Source of the DNA: Zygaena filipendulae
Lineage: Eukaryota; Arthropoda; Insecta; Lepidoptera; Zygaenidae
NCBI GenBank assembly: GCA_907165275.2
Contig: OU015675.1
Coordinates: 7,581,501-7,645,500, forward strand
Direction: 5' to 3'
DNA length: 64,000 nt
In this document: piece after piece, positions 23,654 to 37,400 of the stretch
Layout of the letters: the number at the start of each line of letters is the position of its first letter
How positions within the stretch are numbered: the stretch's first letter is position 1
Program-made: the position numbers and the translations under genes
Notes under the pieces: model-generated
The model's input: the letters and a program-made list of their open reading frames with translations, nothing else
The model's database searches: none
What the model was told of the DNA's origin: nothing

Positions 23654-23701
23654 ATGGAAATCACCAGCGAAAGTAACGAGAGTTTAAAGAAAAGAATAAC
23701 A
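23654..23701 (+). CDS. ERMP1: ERMP1 exon 1 (start codon)
   Basis: ATG at 23654; encodes [16 protein letters not shown]; donor ACA|GTAAGT, phase 0. Chosen because it opens in phase with the next exon and no better ATG lies nearby. The first 16 residues are cytosolic. Confidence 0.8.
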
Positions 23702-26700
23702 GTAAGTTGCTTATTTACTTGTGACCTACAGCTGTAGAACATGATGATTACAATAAACAGGGACGTCTCCAAAAAGTTAGTTTATCATAAATTCTAGGCA
23801 ATTTGACTAGGGTAGGTATTTAACCAATTTAAAAAAGGAAGATTTCTATATTTCCTAGTATACATGTTAGTGATTTTTTTTTTCAAAACTACTCAACTCA
23901 TTTTTGTAATTATCTCAATAGAGAAATATATAAAGGAAGAATTTAACAGGCATATAAAATAAAACAGGTCTTATAAATGAGACAGCAAGGAAGTGAACTT
24001 GTAAATAATTAAATTTTTGTTCGCTATCAACAATATAATAATGCCACAGAAGTGGTAACTATAGCCTCATCCCTCGCTGACTTCTGTATGTTCATCCACA
24101 TCGAGAGTAGCCTTTACAATTTGCAAACTTTGCTTAAAGTCAATAAAGAATATATTATGTTTGTTTATATTTTTTTAAACATATCATACAGGTAACTACT
24201 CAATTGTATATTTGAATGTAACTTGGCACTGGGGTAACTTGTTCTTTAATTTATGGCTTCACATACCTACTGTGTGTTGCTGCACTGACTGTGCCAATGT
24301 CCTTGAGTCCAGTAATGTATGATTGGTGAGGAAATAACTTTTAGATTTGAGTTTAGCATAGCCCTTAAAACTTACAGTACAATATACACAGAGTTCTGAG
24401 TCAGAGCATAGTTACCTATATATTTAGATTGTTGAATCAATCTTAGGACATCAAAAACATTTCACATTATTTTAACTTTTAGGGCATCAGTAGCTGAATT
24501 TAGGTCGAAAATATTTTAAGGCTGTTGGTACTTAAGGACCAACAGTACTTTTAACAGCTATCAGGCCTCATGCCAATCAACCAATCAGGTCTTTTTCCTC
24601 AGCTTGCGTTCTCTGAATACCCTCTGAAAGAACTACTTCTAGATATACTCAAATTTATAGCAAACATTCTATTCCAGCCAACTTCCAAATCAACAGAGGA
24701 GTACATCGAGCTCTCAAATTTGGATGAAGACAATAGGTCAGTGCATGCAAACCTTGGAACAGAACAAGTAAGTTCGGACCTGAACCAAGAAATAAATGAC
24801 TTTCAACTTTGTGCCTCCCTGCTGCTGCTGTGCGTGTGAGACAATTTTGATTTGAATGTGACAAAAATGGCGACGATTACGACGTTATTCTGCCTGCCCT
24901 AGGACTGTACCTAGGATACCACTGCTACTAGACTAGTTTCTTTGTGTATTTGCATTGAAGCTTTCAATAGCTATGATAAATGCATAGTAGGTATGTATAT
25001 GAGATCAGTCTGCACTGCAGTGCAGTGCACTGTTTTTAGAAGACAATGTGCACATTGAAATAGGAATAGGTATTACATAAATGAAGTTTACACGAAGCCA
25101 ACACTGGCTGCCAATAATACTGGCAGTCAGCGCTGGCTTGTTATTGGCCTTGTATAAACAGTTTTTCAAGCCAAGCTAGTGCTGGCTGCCAGCACTGGCG
25201 GAAATAGAACGCCGGTCTATTTTTCTAGCCAGTGACCTCCGCCCGCATACCCCTCGACCCCTGCGCCTGCGTTGCGGACGCTCGTCTGAGGACTGCCGCC
25301 AGCGTTACTGGCTTCGTGTAATCCACACTTTAGTTCAACTCACAAACGCTCATCTCTTGTTCCAGTGAGAAAGAGACAAAACTAGATACCTGCTATCCAT
25401 CCCTCTCTTTTGGTAAAACTATTTTAGTTTATTTTTACACCATTGAAATCATTTAGACGTTTTTAGCATTATTGTTGTGTGTTATAAGTTTATCTTTGAA
25501 GTGTACTAATTTGACAGCAAAAGCAAATACATATTTACAAGACGTATAATAAAGCTGTACTTCTGTAATTTTTCTTTATACAGCATTCAAGTGAATTCTA
25601 AAAATTATAAGGTCATGATTTGTTGTGTAAGCTTTACCTAATAACTCATTAACTGTATGAGGTGTTATGAAAAGGTGTAGTCATATAACATATTTGAAGA
25701 TTGTGATATGGCAGCTTAAAAACCTTAGGTAGGTAGGTACTTCAAAGATTCATAACAAAAAAATCATTTTATCGACCACTTCCCCAACAAAATAAACCTG
25801 TCATGAATTGAATTGATTACAGGTGACCGGTTCACGATCATTTGATGCAATTTATCACCGTAGGGGTGTGCAGAGACAAATTAATAACAGCAAACCTAGC
25901 AAATTTTAGGAAAGTTTATTCCATGGTACCTGTTCAGTTAGTTACTAGTGTGATATTATCGCAGGCGATAATAACTAACCCGGTAGTTAAATATGACTAC
26001 AACTTTTCTGTAACACCCTATAACCTGCGGCAGTTTTTTTTTATCTTTACTTAAAATTAAGTAATCATTAAACGACTCTGAGTGCGGCCGTATAAGATAG
26101 CTTTTGTAAGTTGATTTTTAAATATTCCCTTTAATATTTTCAGGAACAAATTGGTTCATTGTGTCCCGAATCTTATCGAAGACACGAGAAATCATGGCAG
26201 CGGGTTAGCTCAATTTTCTTTTTAAGAGCAACAACTTATGGTCGACTTTGAATAAAGATTTCACTTTGACTTTGTTTTCAGGTGCCAAATTTTTATATGT
26301 ACCTGGTTTTGGCTTTCTATTTGGCCCTTGCTTTTATGGTGCAAATGATCGAGGACGATATGCCTGCGGTAGTGGGAGCAGATGTGAGTATCGTTACTAT
26401 TATAAATGCGAATTTGAATTTGCTTGTCAAATTTTGAAAGGTACACGTTGTCAGGGGTACAGAAAAGAACATAGGAAACTTGTTATCCGGGAATTACCGT
26501 GGGAACTCCAAAATTAACACGGGTGAAACTGCGGGGGAGAGCTAGTTATATAACAAAGTATTAAAGCCTCCTAAATCACAAGAACTCTATATACCATCAG
26601 TTATTTTTTCTTACGTAGGTACATAAAATACTTGAAAATGGTCACAACTTTGATTCATTCCAGTCATGTCAATGGACATGGCTTTAATCGCAATTTTAAA

Positions 26701-29700
26701 TATATGCTGACTGGACTTGTCAACCAAATTTTAGGTTTTAGTCCGTCTTGTGGATTAATAAAAAATACGTGTCCTATATTTTTTAATAATCTATAAGACG
26801 GACTAAATAGAATTTTGTTGTTCATACCCCGGAAACAAGCCTATTATCATATTATTAATATATGTAATTATGTACTTCCGAAGTTCTTTGAGTACTTTAT
26901 GATTCTGAGGCTTGTAAACTCTTAAACGCGAGTTTTGAAAATGCTCTATTTAAAAGAACCTGTCTCATCTACACGCCTATACTAATATTATGAAGAGGTA
27001 AAGTTTGTGAGTTTGTAGGAAGTAAACTGGAACTACTGAACCGATTTTGAAAATTCTTTCACATATACGATGTTCCAGTATTCCTTAGCGACATAGGGTG
27101 TTTTTTAGCTTGGAATTCCCGTGGTGACTCCTTAATCAACGCGAGTTAAGCCGTGCGGGATCGACTAGTTATTTGTAATGTGAATTAGAATTGCTGAAGT
27201 TCGTTTTTTCGTATTTCAGGACGAAGATCCGTTAAGATTCAGCGAGGAGCGGGCGTGGGGTTACCTCCACGATATAGTGGGCGAAGGGCCGCGGGTGGCC
27301 GGCACCAGGTACCACCTGGAGAAGACCAGAGACCTCAAGCGGATGCTGGACGAGGTCGCCAGCAAAGCCAATATTACTGTCCTGGTCGACTGGCAGATCG
27401 CGTCAGGTATGATCGCAGAACAAATAGAAGGGGCAACTCGGTTTAATATGGAGACAAACAAAACCATGTTGCCGGGCGGTTTTCGTACACAAAACTATTC
27501 GTCGCGCCATTTGGTTACCTTTTTAACTTATTCAATGCTTTCAAAATTTACAGTATCGATAGTATCGTAGAATATCGTATCGTTATGCATGAATCGTTTA
27601 AAATAACGTCTTCGTTTGTCGGTGACAGAGAGATATACAATCTCTACTAGCTATTCCGTTCCCGTGGAAACTCCGCGATAAAATGTACCCTATGCCCTTC
27701 TCTGTACCCCTGACAACGTGCACGCAAAATTTCACGATGATCCGTTGAGCCGTTAAGGCTTGAAAGCGTAACAAACAAACAAAAAAACTCACTTTCGCAT
27801 TTATAAAATATTAGTAAGGATACATCATAATCATTGTCTCGGAAAACAAGTGTGACAAGTGAACAGAGAGGGTTTCGGAATGCAGCCGTTGTGCGTTCCG
27901 AAACCTTGTACTGAGCAAGGGACGTTCAGAAGCGTCACTAAAGTGGTCTCTGCAGTGTTTGTTTACTGCTCTGTTCGGTTTGCAGGTGATTTCTCATTAG
28001 GGGACATGTCGCCCGTCAACTGCTACCAGAACGTGTCCAACTTGGTAGCGGTGCTGCGCGGGGAGAGCGGTTTCCATGACAACGGCACGCTAGGCTCCTC
28101 CGTGCTAATCAACTGCCATTACGACTCGGTGCCTTACGCTCAAGGTGAGACCACGCCCATATCTCTTCCCACGCATATTTTTACGAACATATTCAATTTA
28201 TACTAGTTGTCTATTTTTCGACAGTAGCGGGGAACGTAAGCTTTAAATTTTAAACCTTACGTAAAAAAAAAACGTTCGACGTAATTTTATAGTTTAAAAT
28301 GACATCAAACGTCATTTTAATTATTTTTTTTAATTTTGATAAAGAATTGGGAGAGAAAATTTTGTTTTGATGAATAAATCAAAAACCTTACTTCATAATT
28401 TTACAAAATCACAACCGAAAGAAAAAATATTTTTAACCACTACTTCCGCAACATAATAAATATGTCACATCACTAGGTAGGTCATCAATCGGTTACAGTG
28501 GTGATGTGGGTTCAAGATCGCTTAATACCATTTATCACCGTTTAGGTTTTTTACAGACAAATTAATATAGACAAATCTTGCTTTTAGGGTATTTTATTTT
28601 TTAGTAATGACTCCGTTATTTGTGTCAAATCATTGCAGATGACAACGTGATCACAACCGTCGAATATGACTACACCTTTCTGTAACAGCCTGTATATTGT
28701 GTATCACCTTCAGGCGTGTCGGACAACGCTCTATTCTGCGCGGCCATGCTCGAGACGCTGAGCCAACTGTCGCGGAGGAAAACCATGCTCAAGCACAACC
28801 TGATATTCCTCTTCAACGGCGCCGAAGAAAACCCACTGCAGGTAGGTTTCTTAAATGAAAATCAAAATTCTATTTAGTACGTCATTTACCGCCGCACTCA
28901 CCGCCGCACTCAGAGTCGACTTTAATGATTACTTAGTTAAGTAAAGATTTTTAAAACAAAACTGCCGCCATCAGAGACGTTCAGTAAATTAATGTTAATT
29001 GGCATTTAATCAGATATAACTTAATTAGTTAAATTCCTATTAACATTAATTAATTTTACTTGTCTGATTGCGGCAGTTTTGTTTTAAAAATCTATACTTA
29101 ACTAAGTAAGCATTAAAGTCGACTCTGAGTGCGGCGGTCAGAGTCGACTTTAATGATTACTTAGTTAAGTATGGATTTTTAAAACAAAACTGCCGCAATC
29201 AGACAAGTTTAATAAATTAATGTTAATTGGCATCTAACTAATTAAGTAACACTTCATTAAATCCCAATTAACATTCATTTATTAAACTTGTCTGATTGCG
29301 GCAGTTTTGTTTTAAAAATCTATACTTAACTAAGTAATCATTAAAGGCGACTCTGAGTGCGGCAGATAGATACTAAAAGAAATAATAAACACGTGTATTT
29401 TGCCTTTTCAAATAAATCCTTACTATTATAAAGTGCGAGAGTGAGTTTATTTGTTTGTTACGCTTTCACACCTTAACGGCTCAGCTAATCATCATGAAAT
29501 AGGCTTGTATGCGAAGCATGAAAATCAAAATTCTATTTAGTCCGTCTTGTAGATTAATAAAAAATAATTGACCCGTATTTTTTGCTTTTTCAAATTATTG
29601 AAAAAAATCTAAGATAAGCAAAATTTTAGTAGTGGGGGCTCTTGCCGTCATAACGTGCTATAAACTAGCACGACGTAATAATATGTACTCATAAACATAA

Positions 29701-31385
29701 CGTTTTTTAAATGGGCATTTTGACTATTTTTTTTTAGTCCGTCTTGTAGATAATTAGAAAATATTGGACACGTATTTTTTCTTTTTTTACTTTATCAAAA
29801 AATAACGGCGATATATTGAGTTGAAATTTCGCGTGACGTCACTATTCTGACAGTTTGTATGGCGGTTTTAGCGGTTAGTGACGTCACGACCCCCTCACCC
29901 TAAACTTTAATGCGCTTTTAATTTATTTGAAAAAGCAAAAAATACGTCTCTATTGTTTTTTTATTTTCTAACTGACGGACTAATTAGAATTTCACATCCC
30001 CATTACGTCTTACAAATGATTGAATGGGTGTTTGTGTTGTTGGGCAGGGCAGCCACGCGTTCCTGCAGCACCCCTGGGCCAAAAGCGCAGTTGCCGTAGT
30101 GAACCTCGACTCGGCCGGCATGAATGGGAAACCTAACCTTTTTCAAGTAGGTCAATAATGTCAAAAACTGAGCAATTTTAATTTACTTTTTGCACGGACG
30201 CTAAGATTATACCTGCAGGGCAATTATGTTACTTTTGTTGCTATCATATTTCAGTTTCAATCAGAGAAATAGCGATTTTGTAATCATGTTTCGGCAGCTT
30301 CAACTTTTGAAGTATATTCATTTTGGTTGATTGCTAGATATTGTAAGTGTAAAAACGTGCATATTGTAATCGCAAAACCGCCATGTTTTTGATTGCAACC
30401 GAAAAATGATAGAAACAAAAGTTACATAATAGCCCCTCTGTACATAGTTACTACAAAAACGTATTGAAGTTATTTCCTAGTTCGGTCTTAAAAATGTCGT
30501 TAGGTATGTTTGTAATGATAGTCAAGTGAAAATTAAATATTTTTAATCAAATTTTATTGATCATAATAGATTAATAACTAGCTGTGCCCCGCTTGAGTTT
30601 CGGAATTTCCGCAGGATCTCCAAAGTAGCCTAATTTACTCTTTATAACATCAGCTAATTAGCAGTGAAAGTCCCGTCAAAATCGGTCCAATCGTTTCAGA
30701 GATTCACCCGCGTGAGTTTCAGAATTCCCGCAGCAACTACAAACTTTTTTATTCTTCTTCTTCCAATAACAAACAACAAAAAAAGAATTAGCGAAATTGG
30801 TGAAACCGTTCACGCGTGATTCCGTGACCAAGGGAAATAGGGATTCATTTTTTTATATATACAACGTGTTAATGAAAGAACCAAAAACCTGATACACCCC
30901 ATTTAAAAAAATAATAACGTGAGTAAAATATAAATTATGTGGAAAAAAATTTATAGTTTAAAAGTTATTCAACATCAGTTTGGAGGTGACCTATCTACGA
31001 AATTTTAGGCGCTGCGCCCGCGCTATGTGTCAATGACCGATTCGATTTCTTTACTGCGGGCGGCGTACGCGCCAAATATTGTATTATAAATAATTTAGAC
31101 ATTGGCTAGTAAAAATGAAAAAATATAACCTATATTAAAACATGGTGCGATCGATTCGCAAGTCGATTCTGAGCAAACTACTTTCTAGTTTTCAGTTAAT
31201 TCATTAACACGTTGTATAGAGTTCTAGATATAATTCACTTCATAACACACAGACAGCGCACGTTGCTATGGCAACAAGACGTTATCATTTACAAGAGAGA
31301 GAGATAACAAATAATAGGGAGTGAACTCCAGTCTTGCGTCGGAGCTGACACACACACATACACACACACACACACACGCACACAC

Positions 31386-31439
<54 letters not shown>

Positions 31440-34400
31440 TTTTTTATCCCACTTCTGATATGTCTAACCAAAGAGACCGCAGTGTAGATAATGTCACCAC
31501 CAGGTGAGCGACCCTCGAGTGCTGCACGCGTACAAACAGTCGGCCCGCCGGCCCAGCGCGCAGTCGGTGGGCGAGCTTGTCTTCAAATACATACCATCGG
31601 ACACCGATTTCAGGATATGGCGGGACTTCGGACATATTTATGGTACGTTTTGTGTCCTTATTGGGAGTTAAAAAAAAGGTTTTCTTCTTTTATGAGCTTT
31701 TAAATGATCAGATTGTACGACAAGAGCATTTTATTAGAGTCGTTTAGTTATACAACGTGTTAATGAATTAACTGAAAACCTGATACACCCCATCTAACAA
31801 AAATAAACAATATTATGATTAAAATATATTTTACGTCGAAAAAAATTATACTTTAAAAGTTATTCAACATTAGTTTCTACGAAATTCCAAGCGCTACGCC
31901 ACGCCTACCGGTTCGATTATTATGCTGCGGACGGCGTACGCGCTAAATATTGTATTATAAATAATTTAGACATGGGCTAATAAAAATGAAAAAAATATAA
32001 CCTATGTTAAAACATGGTGCGATCGATTCGCTAGTTGATTCTGAGCAAACTACTTTCTAGTTTTCAGTTAATTCATTAACACATTGTATAGTAAAGATTA
32101 TATGGACGTTGATAAGCAGTAACTTGTTAACCCACAAAATTAAGTTATTGATACAGAACGCTTTAATGAGAGTTATTGACGACCCGATCGGCGCAGTAGG
32201 TCACCATGCCTACCCGCTAATCGAGAGGTTCCGAGTTCGATTCCCGGTGGGAGTGGAGTTTGTGTGAAGAACACATAGTTCCATTTTAACATTTTTAATA
32301 CAAATTATCTGTTGTATGTCCTTACGGCATGTCAGCTTTTCATTTTTCTAAACAAAATTTCACATCAAATGTTATAATTCATGGTATTCCTTTTATTTTT
32401 GACACTATGTTGTTCAGCAAAATATAATCCTTATGATGAAGCCTTTCGATCGGTATGATTAAGTTTCTCATGTAACGGGTTCGATTCCCGGTTCAACTAT
32501 GTAATTATTTAAATATCTACGAATGCAGTTTAAATAGTTTTTTAAATTTAAATAATGTCTTCTTTCAGTAAAGAGTTCCATCTACCATATTCAAGGTACT
32601 TTCCCTCCATGTGACATATATCCGCGGGACACCCTATATAAGGTGTGGCAAAATTTGCTCCAAATATTTACAGGGCTAAAAATATACTTCATAACAAACG
32701 GAATAAGCGAAAAAATAATATTATAAGTTCAGTAGTTTTGTAGAATATGAGGAAAATAAATTCATTGAAAATACACAACTTGTATGGGTCGCCAGGCGTG
32801 GACGTGGCGTTCATAAAGTGGGGGGTGGTGTACCACACGCGCAACGACCGCGCGCGCTGGGTGCGGCCGGGCGTGCTGCAGGGCGCCGGGGACATGCTGC
32901 TGGGGCTGGCGGAGCGCCTCGGGGACGAGGGGTCGCTGGGGGGACAGGTACTTTGAAACTAGTCTCTTAACAGTTCGCAATACCAGTTCAAAATCAATCC
33001 AGTTCGCAATAGGACCAGTTCACAATCAATCCAGTTCGCGATAGGTCCAGTTCACAACCAATCCAGTTCGCGATAGGTCCAGTTCACAATCAATCCAGTT
33101 TGCGATAGGGCCAGTTCACAATCAATCCAGTTTGCGATAGGTCCAATTCTCATTAGGTCTACTTCGCAATTACTTCGGGGGGGGGGGGGGGGGGGGGGGG
33201 AGGTGAGGTTAAACCCCCTATCTCTTTCATCATTTTCGTTTGTGTTGTTCTGTGTGTTGTGTGTCTCGTTTTGCTTCAATAAATCTTTCTTTCTTTCAAA
33301 TACCCTCCGCTGACCGCGTCCGTGCTGTGGTCCCTTTCGCCCCCCGCTGCCCCCCAGGCGGCCCCCGCGCCGGCGGTGTACTTCGACTACCTGAGCGCGC
33401 ACCTGTTCGCGTACTCGCCGGCGGCGGCGCTCGCCGTGGACGCGGCGGCGGCGCTGGTCGCTGGCGCCAGCGTCGCCTACTACGTGAGCATCGTCGGCGC
33501 CAGTGAGTGTGTACTGTATACAACGTGTTGAGCGAAATTTATTTATTTAAATTTATTTAATTAAAGAACTTTATTGCACATTTATGTACAAAAGGCGGAC
33601 TTAATGCCTAAGGCATTGTCTACCAGTCAACCTTTTGGCTAGGGGATAGTTTAGTGGCATTACATAGAACCGGAATATATATATGTCGGCGTGAGGGTAG
33701 TTTCGTTATCAATAACGTTTCCCGCCGACTAATAGCGGTTGTAGTACGTTCGTTCCCCCGATCCACTCCATTGCCCGACTCGTCTTTATTAGAACTTGAT
33801 ATAAAACGCGGGTATGCGTAAGCCACGATTCATTGTTACTTTGTGTTCGGTTCAGTGCAGTTATAGTGTCGTATCAGTGTCGTGTCAATCTAGTGTGGCT
33901 ATAGTGATTACGTGTGCTGTGTCATCTAATACTTTCCAGAGGTTTGCTTAAGTCGGGAGCACGGGCAGTGGAGGTGAGCGTTGATGCATTGGAAAGGGGC
34001 CCCATTAAACCTACACCTGGGTCGCAAGTCCCAGGCACTGCTCCGTGTTCCCTACGGATATCTGGTATGCTGTATTATCTATAACTATGTTGGTGCAATT
34101 GCTTATTATAGTTCCATATTCCTATCATTATTTCCTACATATATATAAAGTTAATATAATAGTAGATTATACACCAAGGGGATAAAGCACTGTTTTATGT
34201 CACGGGCGCTACATTGAATCCTGAACATAACGAAGGACTCCAAATTTAACTCCCGAGCGCAGCGAGGGTGTTATAAGTTAATTCCCGACCAAAGGGAGGG
34301 AATTAAGATTGAGTCCTGAGTGCAGTGAGGGATTCAAGCGCCCAAGAAAAAAACAGTTTTATCCCTGTGGTGTATACTCTACTTTTCTCACATAATGCGA

Positions 34401-37400
34401 GACAATAAAAAACCAGGCTTAGTAGATCCTATATAGCCACTTCTTTCAGCTGGCGTGGCCTACTCGATTTGACAAACAAATGAAGTTCGTCTCACTGCGA
34501 ATCTAGTGGGCCACGGCTTCGGTCTTCGAAAATCGAGTTGGCCGCGCCCGCTGAGAACACATTCTGTTTAGCGAAATGAGACGTTATGGACATAGCAATA
34601 AGAATTATGAAAGTGAAAATCACATTATTGACCAGCGGGTTATAATGAAATTCAATAGAACATTATAACCCGGCTAAAGCCAAGAGATATAATGTCTTGC
34701 TTTCGGTAAGGTTTACATGACATATAATTCGGCATTGTCGAGCATGTGGTGTGAAAATAATATTACCATGTATACAGTAAATAAATTAAATAAAAGCAGA
34801 TACATACATAATATATATATATGCATATGTGGATGCATATAATCGTATGCATCCATATATAAATAAAAGTACATGCTAATATATACACACGGTACAGTAC
34901 TTACACAAATTCTAGGTCAGACTAGCCGTTCCCTGCGGTTTTACCCGCGGCAATTTCACAGTTTCTGTAGAGCAACACCGCAATGAAAATTACTTACAGT
35001 TACGTCGACTCGGTCTATAATCTATACTAGTAATTTCATTTTTCATAAATGTTCGTTTATAATGAATAAACTCGAAACTGCTGAACCGATTTTAATTTTA
35101 TTTTATTTTTTTCACTTATATAACATGTGGTAAAATTACCTGCAAATATTTACAGGGTTGAAAGTATACATTATAACAAACAGAATAAGCGAAAAAATAA
35201 TATTATAAGTTCAGTAGTTTTTCAGAATATGAGGAAAATAGATACATTGAAAAATTATTACAATTAAATCCACAAGGTAGACAATACACGTAGTTCACTT
35301 GTGCGTATACATGTATGCGCATGTATACGCCGTAATTTTTTGATTACGTAAAAAAAGAAAAAATACGTGTCCAATATTTTTTAATAATCTACAAGACGGA
35401 CTAAAAAATAAAAATTAGTCAACATGCCCATTCCCGCGGGAACTCTGAAATTAATACGAGTGAAACCGTGAGCGGTACGAGTTACGACTAGTCTATACAT
35501 CTAAATAAAATTAAATTGAAGTGGCGGTTTGTAATTACAAATTAACAATTTTTCACTGAACTTTTAAAATTCTGTAATGTGTTTGTTCCGGCTAATCTCT
35601 GAAACGACTAGACCGATTTTAAGGGGACTTCCATTGGCAGATAGCTAATGTTATAAGGAGTGACTTAGGCTACTTTTTATCCCGGAATTCCCGCGGGAAC
35701 TCTGACATTACTGCGGGTGAAATCGCGGGGCACAGTCATTTTATTATTTTAACTATTTATAATATACAGGAATATTTTTTAAGCAATGCGCAAAAAATAT
35801 TTGGTGGTTCAGTATCAGTAATAGAACACATTTTCATTATTTGTTCAAAACTTTTTCACATTTTTTTATCCTGCTTTAAATTAACAAAATATGGACACTG
35901 TCTATTTGTAATAATATCAATGGGCGCGCGCGCCGTGCGGCGTACGCGGGGGTGTTGCACCGGGGGTGAACGACCTCGATCAGCTGTCGGTACATTATAA
36001 CCCACGTAAATATCTACCCGAACGAGCGCTTCGCGCACAGCGGTGGCGGCGGCGAATAGAGTAGCCAATAAATCAATTGCAAAGTATACATCTTTCGTTC
36101 ACGATAAATTTACTTTTTTGTACTAAGACTTATCAAAATAAAAAAGGTGTTTATTAAAACTCCTTTAAGTTTAATTTGTAAAAGTTTGCGCACTGAATAA
36201 AAAATATTCCTATATTATATTATATTCCGTAATTTAAGTAGGTGTCCGTTTCTCAGTCGTCGGATGGAGTCCGCCCACAGATCTTCGGCTGGCGGCGTCT
36301 GTCCGTCGGTTGAGAGGCGTACCTTCAATACTTGTTATATATATGTTTAGTTGTTGTATACATATGCTGTAAATCTTTGTGTTGTGTCAAATAAAGTTTA
36401 TAAATTCAATTAAATTCAATTCAATTTGTAAAAAAGTAATAGGATTGGGATCGCCGATGTCTACCCGAGCCGAGGCGCAGCCGAAGGTGAGGGTTGACAG
36501 TCGGAACTCTTTGCAATGACGGTTCCGCACAAACTCAACTAAGTTCCAACTGTGATCAAGAGATGGCGCTAGTCGTATTAGTAATGCGAAACCTACGTTT
36601 CGCAATGCAAAAAGTGTGTCAAAGTCGTGTCGCCATTTTTGACAGTTGGCAAAGAGAACGCACGAGTTCGGGAAAGGTAAACAAAAAGCTCGAGTATGTA
36701 ATAGCCCACATCCCGAACGCTAAACGTCCCTGCAATACGCCACTTTTTGAGCAACTGTATTAAAAATCGATTTTTGTTTCCTCTGACGCAGGAAAATCGA
36801 GTTGCGAGGCGCTGTTAGTGGAGTGTTGGTATAGAGTGGCGGCGGCGGGGGTCGGGGTCATGGCGGTGCTCGCGTGGACCCTGGCCACAGCGCCGTGGGG
36901 CATGCTGCAGCTGAGGTGAGCTTGTCAACCCTTTTCAGCGCCACGTACTTTTTTTAATGTCATAGGGGGCAAACGGGCAAGTGGTACACGTGGGCCCTTA
37001 TTCACTACTAGTTGGCCTCGCAGTTCCACCCGCGTGAAACGTTTTTATATGACAACTTCTTTTTCCGATATCCGATTTAAATGGAAGAATGCTTGTATGT
37101 AGCTCCAGGATAAGCTTAATCTACCTGTGAAAGCCGCATGACAATCTGTTCAGTAGATTCGGAGATTATCGCGGACAGACAGACAGACAGACAGAAAAGA
37201 ATTTTAAAAACTTTTTGTTGGGCTTAGTTACTCTTCTTTTATCACCCCTCTCAATTTTAGGTAAAAATATTCAATCGCGATTACAGAGAAGGACATAGGG
37301 TACTTTTTATCCCGGAATTCCCGCGGGAACTCTGAAATTACCGCGGGTGAAACCGCGGGGCACGGCTAGTACCAAATATATTTCTTTCTTTCTTTCATTA

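Larger units (their letters stand above)
28855..29420. mobile_element. MITE family B copy interrupted by the family-C pair
   Basis: Left piece 28,855-28,890 (AAAATCAAAATTCTATTTAGT) and right piece about 29,367-29,420 (AATAATAAACACGTGTATTTTGCC) are consecutive parts of family B, separated by the two palindromic elements. Confidence 0.6.

Noticed and set aside
24570..24839. 89-codon frame in ERMP1 intron 1
   Set aside because: No domain, no splice support in phase with ERMP1; exon 1 joins exon 2 directly in phase.
28901..29364. CRISPR-like alternation of repeats and spacers
   Set aside because: The repeats are long palindromic MITE arms, not short regular repeats; the genome is eukaryotic.
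31289..31471. Cys/Val-rich minus-strand frame
   Set aside because: Translation of the (AC)n microsatellite.
32181..32280. tRNA gene
   Set aside because: Box A and box B are present, but the acceptor and D stems do not close; it reads as a tRNA-derived SINE.
33052..33402. 116-codon minus-strand frame
   Set aside because: Built from the 32-bp minisatellite, the poly-G run and the antisense of exon 10.
36494..36763. Coding exon of an extra gene in ERMP1 intron 10
   Set aside because: GC-rich open frame, but composition, no splice sites in phase and no recognisable motif give no support.
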